Part shown: positions 8,333 to 16,992 of the stretch, one piece after another | Position numbering within the stretch: position 1 is the stretch's first letter | How the letters are laid out: each line of letters starts with the position of its first letter | From: an uncultured Alphaproteobacteria bacterium | GTDB lineage: Bacteria; Pseudomonadota; Alphaproteobacteria; Rhizobiales; Aestuariivirgaceae | NCBI GenBank assembly: GCA_945957365.1 | Contig: CAMFKI010000024.1 | Location: forward strand, 1-51,651 | Length of the DNA stretch: 51,651 nucleotides | Direction of reading: 5' to 3' | Notes under the pieces: model-generated | Database searches by the model: none | Seen by the model: only the letters and a program-made list of their open reading frames with translations | What the model was told of the DNA's origin: nothing | Made by a program: the position numbers and the translations under genes

Positions 8333-9112
8333 TCACTCGATGGCGTCCTTCAGCATCTGGTCGAGATTGTCGACCTGGATCAGGCCGCGGCGCGGATATT
8401 CGAGATCGGCGATCACATAAAGGGTCACCGCGGTGATGCTGGCGAAGCCCAGAATGTGAATCCAGTTGGGCGAACGCGAGCGCAGCATGGCATGGCCCGC
8501 CAGCAGCGCGCAGACCAGGGCGGTGAGCAGCAGCATCACGGCGATCGGCCACGGCGGATGAAGCCGCAAGGCCGCCGCCCGGGTTGAGGTGATGTCGATC
8601 ATGTCGTTGATGGCCGGCAGCAGCAGCATGTTGGCGGCAGGCGGCGCATCGGGCTGGCGGCCGGCTTCGACCGCTTGTTGCCAGATCTCACCCTGGATCT
8701 TCTTCGTCGCCTCGAAGGAGGCATTGAACTCCTCGATGCTGATGTCGCGCTGGTAGGAGGCGAGGCGCGACGCGACGTAGCGATGGAATGCCTCGCGCAG
8801 CGGCGCCTGTGCGGCCGGCGGCAGGAGATCGATGCGGAGATAGGCCGTGCCGATGTCATTGGCCTCGGTCACGATCATCGCCCGGCGGTCGTCGAAGCGC
8901 GAGGCCGCACCGGAAAACGTGAACGCCACCAGCAGACCCAGCAGGGCGAAAACCATGCCGTCCACCGCGCCGGTGCCCGCATCCAGCGCGTCGGGATCGC
9001 GCGCCATGCGGCGGCGCCCCATGCGACGGCCGATCTCCATGCTCAGCATCAGCAGGAAGAACAACGCCGAGCCGAAGAGGACGGGATTTTCCAGGACGAA
9101 GACGAACATCAC
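8333..9112 (-). CDS. Bestrophin-like domain (DUF4239-type) membrane protein
   Basis: A 259-residue membrane protein with an N-terminal span (VLFGSALFFLLMLSMEIG), a second span in VDGMVFALLGLLVAFTFSGAASRFDDRR, a soluble helical middle, and two C-terminal spans (WPIAVMLLLTALVCALLAGHAML and IHILGFASITAVTLYVIADL). GAVDGMVFALLGLLVAFTF and the following EANDIGTAYLRIDLLP match the bestrophin-like DUF4239 family, whose members may be channels. Function is inferred only from the family. Two adjacent Met codons at the start make MFVF (9109) equally possible. Confidence 0.8.
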   Translation of the reverse strand: MMFVFVLENPVLFGSALFFLLMLSMEIGRRMGRRRMARDPDALDAGTGAVDGMVFALLGLLVAFTFSGAASRFDDRRAMIVTEANDIGTAYLRIDLLPPAAQAPLREAFHRYVASRLASYQRDISIEEFNASFEATKKIQGEIWQQAVEAGRQPDAPPAANMLLLPAINDMIDITSTRAAALRLHPPWPIAVMLLLTALVCALLAGHAMLRSRSPNWIHILGFASITAVTLYVIADLEYPRRGLIQVDNLDQMLKDAIE

Positions 9113-9231
9113 CAGCCTGTGGAATCAGGATCGAGTTCAGTCTAGCGCCGGAGCAGTGCCCGTGTCTCGCAGTGGACCGGATTGCCTCCGGCCAGCGTCA
9201 CACCCGTGGTCTGCAGGGCCCCTCGCGGCGC

Positions 9232-11457
9232 CTATCGCCTGCGGGACTTGCCGCGGAACGGCCGTGCCGCCGTGCGGGTCGCGCGGCGGTTGGCGGGTTT
9301 TCCTTCCTTGCCTTCGGAGACCACCTCGAAGCGCATGCCGCCGGAGACGGGGGTGGCTTCGACGAGCTTGACCTCCAGCCGGTCGCCCATCTGGTAGGTG
9401 TCGCCGGAGCGTTCGCCGATCAAGGCGTGGCGGGCCTTGTCGTAGACGAAATATTCGCGGCCCAGCGTGGTGACGGGCACGAAGCCGTCGGCGCCATTGT
9501 CGTCGAGCTTCACGAACAGCCCCGCACTCACGACCCCGCCGATGCGGCCCCTGAAGGTGGAGCCGGTGCGCTCGGCGAGGTGGGTGGCGATGAGGCGGTC
9601 GATGGTTTCGCGTTCGGCCGCCATGGCACGGCGCTCGGCATCCGAGATCATCTCGGCGGTTTCGGGCAACCGCGCAATGTCATCCGGGCTGAGGCCGTCG
9701 GCGCCGAAACCCAGCGCGGTGACGAGCGCGCGGTGCACGATGAGATCGGCATAGCGGCGGATCGGCGAAGTGAAATGTGCATAGCGGCGCAGCGACAGGC
9801 CGAAATGGCCCTTGTTCTCCGGGCTGTAGATGGCCTGGGCCTGCGTCCTCAGCACCATCTCATTCACCAAGTGCTGATAATCCTTGCCCTCAACTTCCTT
9901 CAGTAACGTGTTGAAATGCTTAGGCCGCATGACCTGTCCCAAGGGTAGGGACATGTTCACGGTGCGGAGGAATTCGGCGAGTGCCCTGACCTTCTCCTCC
10001 GACGGTTGTTCGTGCACGCGGAAGATCAGCGGTGTGTTGCGGTTTTCCAGTTCCTCGGCGGCGGCGACATTGGCCTGGATCATGAACTCCTCGACCAGCT
10101 TGTGCGCGTCGAGGCGCTCGGGCGTCACCACCCGCTCGATCAGTCCATGGGCGTCGAGCACCAGCTTGCGTTCCGGCAGGTCCAGTTCGAGGGGCTCACG
10201 GGCGTTGCGGCCCTTGAGCAGGACCCCATAGGCGGCCCACAGCGGCTTCAGCACGCCGCCGAGCAGCGCCTCGGTCTTGTCGTTCGGCGCGCCGTCGATT
10301 GCCGCCTGGGCCTCTTCATAGGCCAGTTTGGCGGCAGATCGCATGATGACGCGCTCGAAGCGGTGCCTGGTCTTGCGGCCCGACTTGTCGAAGCTCATGA
10401 AGCAGGCGAGGGCGGGGCGCTCTTCCTTCTCGCGCAGCGAGCAGAGGTCGTTCGAAATGCGCTCCGGCAGCATGGGCACCACGCGGTCCGGGAAATAGAA
10501 GGAATTGCCCCGGATGCGCGCCTCGCGGTCCAGCGCCGTGCCGGAGCGGACGTAGGCCGCGACATCGGCGATGGCCACGATGATGTTGGCGCCGCCCGTC
10601 GCCTCGTCGATTTCGCCCCACACCGCGTCGTCATGGTCGCGCGCATCCTTGGGGTCGATGGTGAGGAGCGGGACCTTGCGCAGGTCGGTTCGGCCGTCGC
10701 GCGAGAACGGCTTCAGGCTTTCGGCATCGCGCAGAACGCGCTCCGGGAAGTCGTTCGGGATGCCGTGGTGATTGATGGCGATGAGGGAAATGTTGCGCTG
10801 GTCGTTGAGGTTGCCCAGCCGCTCGCGCACCCTCGCCATGGGCAGGCCATGGCCGCGGTCCTTGACGATCTCGGCCTCGACCAGCTCGCCATTGACGGCG
10901 CCGTTCTCGTCGCCCTTTTTCACCTGCAGTTCGTGGCGGGCCTTCTTGTCCACCGGGATGATGCGGGCGCCGAGCCCGGCCTCAACGCGGAACACGCCAA
11001 GCACCTTGCTGGAGCGGTCCGACAGGGTCTTGATCACCCGGCCGCGGAACTTGTAGCGGCCATCCTTCGCGGGCTGGATCTTGGCCAGCACCCGGTCGCC
11101 CTTGCGTGGGGCCTTCTCGGAGCCCTCGATCACCACGTGCGGCGGCTTGCCGGCCTGGCGCTCGTCCCATTCGACGGGTTCGGCATAGGCCTCGCCGTCC
11201 TTGTCGGTGCCGATGACCTCGAGCACGGTCACCGGGGGCAGCGCGGACCGGTCGATCAGCTTCCGGGCGCGCCTGGCCAGCAGGCCCTTCTCCTCCATGC
11301 GCTTCAGCAGGGCCTTGAGCCCGATCTTGTCGCCACCCTTGATGTCAAAATGCCGCGAAATCTCGCGTTTGCCGACGATCGACGGGGAGGACTGAATGAA
11401 GTCCAGCACATCGGCCTCGGTGGGGAGTTTGGGCGGGGGCGGGGGGCGTTTTGCCAT
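9232..11457 (-). CDS. rnr: Ribonuclease R
   Basis: A 741-residue 3'-to-5' exoribonuclease of the RNB family that degrades structured RNA. In order: an N-terminal helix-turn-helix-like segment (about 11-70), cold-shock-like domains, the RNB catalytic motif IDPKDARDHDDAVW at 267-280 with its metal-binding aspartates, the RNB-end motif YAHFTSPIRRYADLIVHR near 565-585, an S1 domain (about 640-720), and a basic tail (NRRATRTAARPFRGKSRRR) typical of RNase R. The ATG has only a weak ribosome site. Confidence 0.96.
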   Translation of the reverse strand: MAKRPPPPPKLPTEADVLDFIQSSPSIVGKREISRHFDIKGGDKIGLKALLKRMEEKGLLARRARKLIDRSALPPVTVLEVIGTDKDGEAYAEPVEWDERQAGKPPHVVIEGSEKAPRKGDRVLAKIQPAKDGRYKFRGRVIKTLSDRSSKVLGVFRVEAGLGARIIPVDKKARHELQVKKGDENGAVNGELVEAEIVKDRGHGLPMARVRERLGNLNDQRNISLIAINHHGIPNDFPERVLRDAESLKPFSRDGRTDLRKVPLLTIDPKDARDHDDAVWGEIDEATGGANIIVAIADVAAYVRSGTALDREARIRGNSFYFPDRVVPMLPERISNDLCSLREKEERPALACFMSFDKSGRKTRHRFERVIMRSAAKLAYEEAQAAIDGAPNDKTEALLGGVLKPLWAAYGVLLKGRNAREPLELDLPERKLVLDAHGLIERVVTPERLDAHKLVEEFMIQANVAAAEELENRNTPLIFRVHEQPSEEKVRALAEFLRTVNMSLPLGQVMRPKHFNTLLKEVEGKDYQHLVNEMVLRTQAQAIYSPENKGHFGLSLRRYAHFTSPIRRYADLIVHRALVTALGFGADGLSPDDIARLPETAEMISDAERRAMAAERETIDRLIATHLAERTGSTFRGRIGGVVSAGLFVKLDDNGADGFVPVTTLGREYFVYDKARHALIGERSGDTYQMGDRLEVKLVEATPVSGGMRFEVVSEGKEGKPANRRATRTAARPFRGKSRRR

Positions 11458-11572
11458 GGATCAAGGATTAGCCGGGATCAATGCCCGAAATCCAGCGGAT
11501 TGGCGTGCGGCACCCGTTTACAGGACCTCCGTCCGGGACTAACCCGAAGCCGATTGTGAAGGATTTGTGACA

Positions 11573-12217
11573 ATGCTCGACTGGTTCAAGAAGCTGATGC
11601 CGAAGGAAGAGAAATTCTTCGATCTCTTCGAGGCCCATGCCGCCAAGGCGCAGGAAGCGGCGCGCTCGCTCCGGGCCATCGTCGAGGGTGGTCCTGACGT
11701 GGCGAACCACTGCCGCGCCCTGTCGCGCGAGGAAGAGGAGGCCGACCAGATCTCCTACGAGGTGATGCAGGCCATTCGCCGCAGCTTCATCACGCCCTTC
11801 GACCGCTCCGACATCAAGGCGCTGTCCTCCGCGCTCGACGATGCCATCGACCAGATGAACAAGACCGGCAAGACGGTGATGCTCTATGACGTCGACCACT
11901 TCGAGCCGAACATGAAGGCCATGGCCGACAAGGTGATCGCCATGGCCGACCTCCTCGCCGAGGGCCTGCCGCTGATGCGCAATGTCGGTGCCAACTCGGC
12001 CACGCTCCACGCGCTGACCGGCAAGCTCACCGCGCTGGAAGGCGAGTCCGACGATCTCAACGACAAGGGGCTCAGCATGCTGTTCAAGGGCCGGGCCAGG
12101 CAGGACCCGCTGGCTTTCGTCATCGGCTCCGAACTCTACGACCACCTCGAGAAGGTGTGCGACCGCTTCGAGGATGTCGCGCATGTGATGAGCGACATCG
12201 TCATCGAACACGTCTGA
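11573..12217 (+). CDS. PhoU-like DUF47 family phosphate transport regulator
   Basis: A 214-residue all-helical protein of the DUF47/PhoU-like family, usually encoded directly before a Pit permease and thought to modulate it. Landmarks are the start MLDWFKKLMPKEEKFFDLFE, then ALSREEEEADQISYEV, the FDRSDIKALSSALDDAID segment, and the C-terminal LYDHLEKVCDRFEDVAHV. I chose ATG 11573 over GTG 11567 because AAGGA at 11559-11563 is 9 bases upstream of the ATG but only 3 from the GTG. The permease starts 12 bases after the stop. No Pho box was evident. Confidence 0.92.
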   Translation: MLDWFKKLMPKEEKFFDLFEAHAAKAQEAARSLRAIVEGGPDVANHCRALSREEEEADQISYEVMQAIRRSFITPFDRSDIKALSSALDDAIDQMNKTGKTVMLYDVDHFEPNMKAMADKVIAMADLLAEGLPLMRNVGANSATLHALTGKLTALEGESDDLNDKGLSMLFKGRARQDPLAFVIGSELYDHLEKVCDRFEDVAHVMSDIVIEHV

Positions 12218-12229
12218 CGGTCAGCGGTC

Positions 12230-13222
12230 ATGGCCCTTTCCATCACGCTGGTGCTGCTGATCCTCGTGGCGCTCGCCTTCGACTTCATGAACGGCCTGCA
12301 CGATGCGGCAAACTCCATCGCCACCATCGTGTCGACGCGCGTGCTCAAGCCGCACTACGCGGTGGTGTGGGCGGCGGGCTTCAACTTCCTCGCCTTTTTC
12401 ATTTTCGGCGTTCACGTGGCCGACACCATCGGCAAGGGGCTCGTCGATCCCAAGGTCATCGACGATGCCGTGGTGTTCGGCGCGCTGGGTGGTGCCATCG
12501 CGTGGAACGCCATCACCTGGTGGGGCGGCATTCCGTCATCCTCATCCCATGCGCTGATCGGCGGCATGGTGGGGTCGGGGGTGGCCAAGGCCGGCTTCTC
12601 GTCGATCATCTGGGGCGGCCTCAGCAAGACGATCTATGCCATCGTGCTGTCGCCCTTCATCGGCTTCATGCTGGCGCTGTTCATCGTGCTGGGGGCGAGC
12701 TGGGCCTTCGTCCGGTCCTCTCCCGCCTTCGCCGACAAGTTTTCGCGCAAGTCGCAGCTGGTGTCGGCCGCTCTCTATTCGCTGGGCCACGGTTCCAACG
12801 ATGCGCAGAAGACGGCGGGGCTGATCGCGGTGCTGCTGTTTTCCCACGGCGTCTATTCGGAATTCACCGTGCCCGGCTGGGTGATCCTGTCGTGCTACAC
12901 GGTGATGGGCGTCGGCACGCTGCTCGGCGGCTGGCGCATCGTCCACACCATGGGCTCGAAGATCACGCGCCTCACCCCCATGCAGGGCTCCTGCGCCGAG
13001 ACGGCGGGGGCACTCACCCTGTTCGGGGCCACCTATCTCGGCATCCCGGTGTCCACCACCCACACCATCACGGCGGCCATTGTCGGGGTGGGGGCGGCCA
13101 AGCGCGTTTCCGCCGTGCGCTGGAACGTGGCCACGGGCATCGTCTATGCCTGGGTCATCACCATGCCCGCGGCGGCCATCATCGCAGCGTTGTTCTACTG
13201 GCTGGGGAGGGCCATATTCTGA
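12230..13222 (+). CDS. Low-affinity inorganic phosphate permease, Pit family
   Basis: A 330-residue transporter with about ten membrane spans that carries phosphate with protons, probably as a metal-phosphate complex. The two inverted Pit repeats are visible: FMNGLHDAANSIATIVSTRV in the N-terminal half and SLGHGSNDAQKTAG in the C-terminal half. IPSSSSHALIGG and GIPVSTTHTITAA are the paired Ser/Thr-His motifs. It follows the DUF47 regulator by 12 bases, forming a typical two-gene unit. Confidence 0.94.
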   Translation: MALSITLVLLILVALAFDFMNGLHDAANSIATIVSTRVLKPHYAVVWAAGFNFLAFFIFGVHVADTIGKGLVDPKVIDDAVVFGALGGAIAWNAITWWGGIPSSSSHALIGGMVGSGVAKAGFSSIIWGGLSKTIYAIVLSPFIGFMLALFIVLGASWAFVRSSPAFADKFSRKSQLVSAALYSLGHGSNDAQKTAGLIAVLLFSHGVYSEFTVPGWVILSCYTVMGVGTLLGGWRIVHTMGSKITRLTPMQGSCAETAGALTLFGATYLGIPVSTTHTITAAIVGVGAAKRVSAVRWNVATGIVYAWVITMPAAAIIAALFYWLGRAIF

Positions 13223-13316
13223 ACAGGAACCGCTTGTTAACCCAATGGTTGTTATCTGAAGGCTTCCGGTATCGATATTATCGCGGGGCCCGATTCGCTT
13301 GCTCTGGACAGGTGCT

Positions 13317-13730
13317 GTGAAAAAGCCGGCCGCCAAGACACAATATGCCGCCCTGCCGTGGCGCTATAGCGGCGGCTCACGCGAGGTGCTGCTGATCTCG
13401 TCGCGCGACACGGGCCGCTGGGTGATCCCCAAGGGCTGGCCGATCAAGGGCCTGACTCCTGCCGAGACGGCGGCGCGCGAGGCCTATGAGGAAGCCGGTC
13501 TCGGCGGCCAGATGAGCAAGAAGCCGATCGGCGAATTCGAATACGGCAAGCGTCTCAACGGCGGCAAGGTTCAGCCGACGCGCGTCGAGGTCTTCGCCCT
13601 CGAGCAGATGGTGCAGCACCCGGACTGGCCCGAGCAGGGCCAACGCAAGATGCAGTGGTTCTCGCTTCCCGAGGCTGCGGAAGCTGTGGAAGAGCCGGAA
13701 CTCAAGGACATTATCCGGAAGCTGAAGTAG
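13317..13730 (+). CDS. Nudix hydrolase, diphosphoinositol-polyphosphatase-like
   Basis: A 137-residue Nudix protein. RWVIPKGWPIKGLTPAETAA runs into the canonical box core REAYEEAG, so the full GX5EX7REUXEEXGU pattern can be read with GLTPAE at its head. The short length and WVIPKGWP motif resemble bacterial relatives of diphosphoinositol polyphosphate phosphohydrolases, which act on Ap5A-type nucleotides. I chose GTG 13317 (MKKPAAK, with GGACAGG upstream) over a TTG at 13299. It converges on topA, with a palindromic repeat between. Confidence 0.88.
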   Translation: MKKPAAKTQYAALPWRYSGGSREVLLISSRDTGRWVIPKGWPIKGLTPAETAAREAYEEAGLGGQMSKKPIGEFEYGKRLNGGKVQPTRVEVFALEQMVQHPDWPEQGQRKMQWFSLPEAAEAVEEPELKDIIRKLK

Positions 13731-13762
13731 CTCCCTCAAGCTGGCGCCACGCCCTCAATGCC

Positions 13763-13845
13763 GTCATCCCGGCGAAAGCCGGGACCCCGCTTCCCTTCCC
13801 GCGCACGCTGAACCAAAGCGGGGCCCCAGCTTTCGCTGGGGTGAC
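13763..13845. repeat. Dispersed palindromic repeat, copy 1
   Basis: Left arm 13763-13792 begins GTCATCCCGGCGAAAGCCGG; right arm 13815-13845 ends CTTTCGCTGGGGTGAC. Each arm also folds on itself: CCCGGC-GAAA-GCCGGG on the left and CCCCAGC-TTTC-GCTGGGG on the right. The whole can form a branched hairpin. It lies between two convergent genes, where it could act as a bidirectional terminator. A related copy lies at 33055-33133. Similar intergenic palindromes are widespread in alphaproteobacteria. Confidence 0.85.
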
Positions 13846-13856
13846 GGAGCTTTCGG

Positions 13857-16514
13857 TTAAGCCGCTTCCTTCGGTGTCTTCGCAGCCTTCTTGGCGGGTT
13901 TCTTCGCCGGCTTCTTGGCAGCTGCCTTCTTCGCCGGTGCCTTCTTGGCCGGAGCCTTCTTCGCAGCAGCCTTCTTTGCCGGTGCCTTCTTCTTGGCCGG
14001 GCTCTTGCCCTCGCGCTCGGCGATCAGGGCCAGGGCCTCCTCCATGGTGAGCTGCTCGGGATCCTTGTCCTTGGGCAGCGTGGCATTGACCTTGCCGAAC
14101 TTCACATAGGGACCGTACTTGCCCTTCATCACCTGAACATTGCCGCCGCCCGAGGGATGGGGCCCAAGGTCCTTCAGCGCGCCCGCCTTGGGGCGCTGGA
14201 ACCCGCGGGCCTTCTTTTCCGCGATGATGTCGACGGCGCGGTTGATGCCGATCGTAAAGACATCCTCCGGGCTCTCGAGATTGGCATAGGTGCCGTCGTG
14301 CAGCACGAAGGGCCCGAAGCGGCCGAAATTGGCGACGATGGGCTTGCCGGTCTCGGGGTGCAGGCCCACCTCGCGCGGCAGCGACAGCAGCCTGAGGGCC
14401 TCCTCGAGCGTGATCTCCTCAGGCTTCCTGTTGCGCGGGATCGAGGCGCGCTGCGGCTTCTCGCCTTCCACCGCCTCGCCCAGTTGCAGATAGGGCCCGA
14501 AGCGGCCCATGCGGCGCGTCACCTTCTCGCCGCTCTCGGGGTCGACGCCGAGCAGCACGCCGTCGGCGGGCATGGCTTCGGCACCCTCGGCACCCGGCGA
14601 CATGGGGCGCGTGAACTTGCATTCGGGGTAGTTCGAGCAGCCGATGAAGGAGCCGAACTTGCCGAGCTTCAGCGACAGCTGGCCATTGCCGCAGGACGGG
14701 CAGGCGCGGGCATCGCCGCCGTCTTCCTTGGGCGGGAAGATGTGGGGGGCGAGAATGTCGTTCAGCGCGTCGAGCACGTTGGTGACGCGCAGTTCCTTGA
14801 CGTCGTCGAGGGCCGCGGTGAACTGCAGCCAGAAGTCGCGCAGCACCTGCTTCCAGTCGATCTCGCCGGCCGACACCTTGTCGAGCTTCTCCTCGAGGTC
14901 GGCGGTGAAGTCATATTCGACGTAGCGGCGGAAGAAGCTCTCGAGGAAGGCGGTGACGACGCGGCCCTTGTCCTCGGGGATCAGCCGCTTCTTGTCCATG
15001 CGGACATAGCCGCGGGTGCGCAGCGTTTCCATGATGGAGACATAGGTCGACGGTCGCCCGATGCCGAGCTCTTCCATCTTCTTGATGAGCGAGGCCTCGG
15101 AATAGCGCGGCGGCGGCTCGGTGAAATGCTGCACGCCCTCGATCTTCTTCACCCCGATCGAGTCGCCGCGGGCCATGGCCGGCAGCCGCTTCGAATCCTC
15201 GTCCTCGGCATCGTCGAGGCCCTCGGTGTAGACCTTGAGGAAGCCGTCGAACTTCACCACCGAGCCATTGGCGCGGAAGCTGTAATGCTTGCCGTCCTTG
15301 CCGTCGGCGCCGATGTCGGCGGTGGTGCGCTCGAGTTCGGCACTCTCCATCTGCGACGCGATGGTGCGCTTCCAGATCAGGTCGTAGAGCGCGAACTGGT
15401 CATCGTCGAGGGCGCGGCGCACGTCGTTGGGATGGCGCGACATCTCGGTGGGGCGGATGGCCTCATGGGCCTCCTGTGCGTTCTTGGCCTTGGTGGTGTA
15501 GAGCCGCGGCGAGGAGGGCAGGTAGGGCTCGCCGAAGTTCTTCAGGATGGCGTTGCGGGTGGCTGCGACCGCCTCGGGCGCCATGTCGACGCCGTCGGTT
15601 CGCATATAGGTGATGAGGCCCACCGTATCGCCGCCGAGTTCGACACCCTCATAGAGGCGCTGGGCGATCTGCATCGTGCGGGCCGAGGAGAAGCCGAGCT
15701 TGCGCGAGGCCTCCTGCTGCAGCGTCGAGGTGCGGAAGGGCGGGTAGGGATGGCGCTTGGCGGGCTTCGACTCGATCGAGTCCACCTTGAAGGGCTGGCC
15801 CCTGACGGCCTGCTCGACGGCGCGCGCCGAAGCCTCGTCCTTGATGTCGAGCTTGCCCAGCTTCTTGTCGCCGATGGCGTTGAGGAAGGCCTGGAACTCC
15901 TGGCCCCGGGGCGTCACGAAGGTGCCGTCGATGGTCCAGTATTCCTGGGCGCGGAAGGCCTCGATCTCGAGCTCGCGGTCGCAGATCAGGCGCAGCGCCA
16001 CAGACTGGACGCGGCCCGCGGAACGCGAGCCGGGAAGCTTGCGCCACAGCACCGGCGACAGCGAGAAGCCGACGAGATAGTCGAGCGCCCGGCGGGCGAG
16101 ATAGGCATCGACCAGCGGCGCGTCGACCTCGCGCGGGTGCTGCATCGCTTCCAGCACGGAGGACTTGGTGATGGCGTTGAACACGACGCGCTGCACCGCC
16201 TTGCCCTTCAGCGCACCCTTCTTGCGCAGCACTTCCATCACGTGCCACGAAATGGCTTCGCCCTCACGGTCGGGGTCGGTCGCGAGGATCAGGCGGTCGT
16301 CGGTCTTCAGGGCCGCCGCGATGTCGGCGAGGCGCTTCGCCGACTTGCCGTCGACCTCCCAATCCATCTCGAAATCGGCGTCGGGCCGCACCGAACCATC
16401 CTTGGCGGGCAGGTCGCGGACATGGCCATAGGAAGCGAGGACCTTGAAATCCTTGCCCAAATACTTGTTGATGGTCTTGGCCTTGGCCGGTGATTCAACG
16501 ACGACGACTGTCAT
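13857..16514 (-). CDS. topA: DNA topoisomerase I
   Basis: An 885-residue type IA topoisomerase that relaxes negative supercoils. The TOPRIM domain starts VVVESPAKAKTINKYLG, with ATDPDREGEAISWH following. The active-site Tyr303 is in GLITYMRTDG. A zinc ribbon (CPSCGNGQLSLKLG to GCSNYPEC) lies near 605-635, followed by TopA C-terminal repeats (GRFGPYLQLG, NFGRFGPFVLHDG, MKGKYGPYVKFG). The last 50 or so residues are a Lys/Ala/Pro tail with repeated AKKAPAKK units, resembling histone H1 tails, as in some other alphaproteobacterial enzymes. Confidence 0.97.
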   Translation of the reverse strand: MTVVVVESPAKAKTINKYLGKDFKVLASYGHVRDLPAKDGSVRPDADFEMDWEVDGKSAKRLADIAAALKTDDRLILATDPDREGEAISWHVMEVLRKKGALKGKAVQRVVFNAITKSSVLEAMQHPREVDAPLVDAYLARRALDYLVGFSLSPVLWRKLPGSRSAGRVQSVALRLICDRELEIEAFRAQEYWTIDGTFVTPRGQEFQAFLNAIGDKKLGKLDIKDEASARAVEQAVRGQPFKVDSIESKPAKRHPYPPFRTSTLQQEASRKLGFSSARTMQIAQRLYEGVELGGDTVGLITYMRTDGVDMAPEAVAATRNAILKNFGEPYLPSSPRLYTTKAKNAQEAHEAIRPTEMSRHPNDVRRALDDDQFALYDLIWKRTIASQMESAELERTTADIGADGKDGKHYSFRANGSVVKFDGFLKVYTEGLDDAEDEDSKRLPAMARGDSIGVKKIEGVQHFTEPPPRYSEASLIKKMEELGIGRPSTYVSIMETLRTRGYVRMDKKRLIPEDKGRVVTAFLESFFRRYVEYDFTADLEEKLDKVSAGEIDWKQVLRDFWLQFTAALDDVKELRVTNVLDALNDILAPHIFPPKEDGGDARACPSCGNGQLSLKLGKFGSFIGCSNYPECKFTRPMSPGAEGAEAMPADGVLLGVDPESGEKVTRRMGRFGPYLQLGEAVEGEKPQRASIPRNRKPEEITLEEALRLLSLPREVGLHPETGKPIVANFGRFGPFVLHDGTYANLESPEDVFTIGINRAVDIIAEKKARGFQRPKAGALKDLGPHPSGGGNVQVMKGKYGPYVKFGKVNATLPKDKDPEQLTMEEALALIAEREGKSPAKKKAPAKKAAAKKAPAKKAPAKKAAAKKPAKKPAKKAAKTPKEAA

Positions 16515-16679
16515 ACATGGTCCCGTTCAGGTTTCACGGCCTCATATAGGCATCGCCGGTCAGGTTCAAGCCGAGGCAAAATTTACCCAACGCAACAGCA
16601 ATTCTAGCTTAAGTTGCTTCAATTTCGAAAAAGCACGTTTAGAGTGCGATTCCGGATGATATCGCAACTGGAGGACGGC

Positions 16680-16991
16680 ATGGACAGACGGCGCGCGGTG
16701 GCTCCCGCAGTCACTCCACTTTTGGTGGAGGCGGGGCAGAAGGCGGCCCCGAGCCTTGCCGACCGGCAGCGTGATGCCGCCGAATACCTGGCCGACATGA
16801 TCCTCGAACTGCGCAACCTCGCTCGCTCCGTCGGCCTTCTCACCGTCATGGTCCCCCTCGAATTCGCCTATTACGAGGCTTTCGGCACCGCCCACAAGGT
16901 GGCCGTGCCACCGGCCGAGCTTGAGCGGATCAAGGCGCTGGCCCGCACCGCGGAAGAATTCGACCGCGACCCCGGAAACGCGGGGATCTGA
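16680..16991 (+). CDS. Conserved hypothetical protein
   Basis: A 103-residue, probably cytoplasmic protein that I do not assign to a named family. The centre is helical (RDAAEYLADMILELRNLARS), with a mildly hydrophobic stretch VGLLTVMVPLEFAYYEAF. GGAGGA directly before ATG 16680 decides the start; an ATG at 16656 is less well placed. It is divergent from topA and convergent with the CDF transporter, ending 2 bases before that gene's stop. Confidence 0.75.
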   Translation: MDRRRAVAPAVTPLLVEAGQKAAPSLADRQRDAAEYLADMILELRNLARSVGLLTVMVPLEFAYYEAFGTAHKVAVPPAELERIKALARTAEEFDRDPGNAGI

Positions 16992-16992
16992 C

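Noticed and set aside
11458..11572. A Pho box before the PhoU-like/Pit pair
   Set aside because: No pair of CTGTCAT-like direct repeats is present.
14157..16493. A long open frame (778 codons) on the plus strand opposite topA
   Set aside because: It is fully antisense to topA, has no recognisable domain, and its composition (Leu/Ala/Gly/His/Asp-rich) is that expected from the reverse of GC-rich codons.
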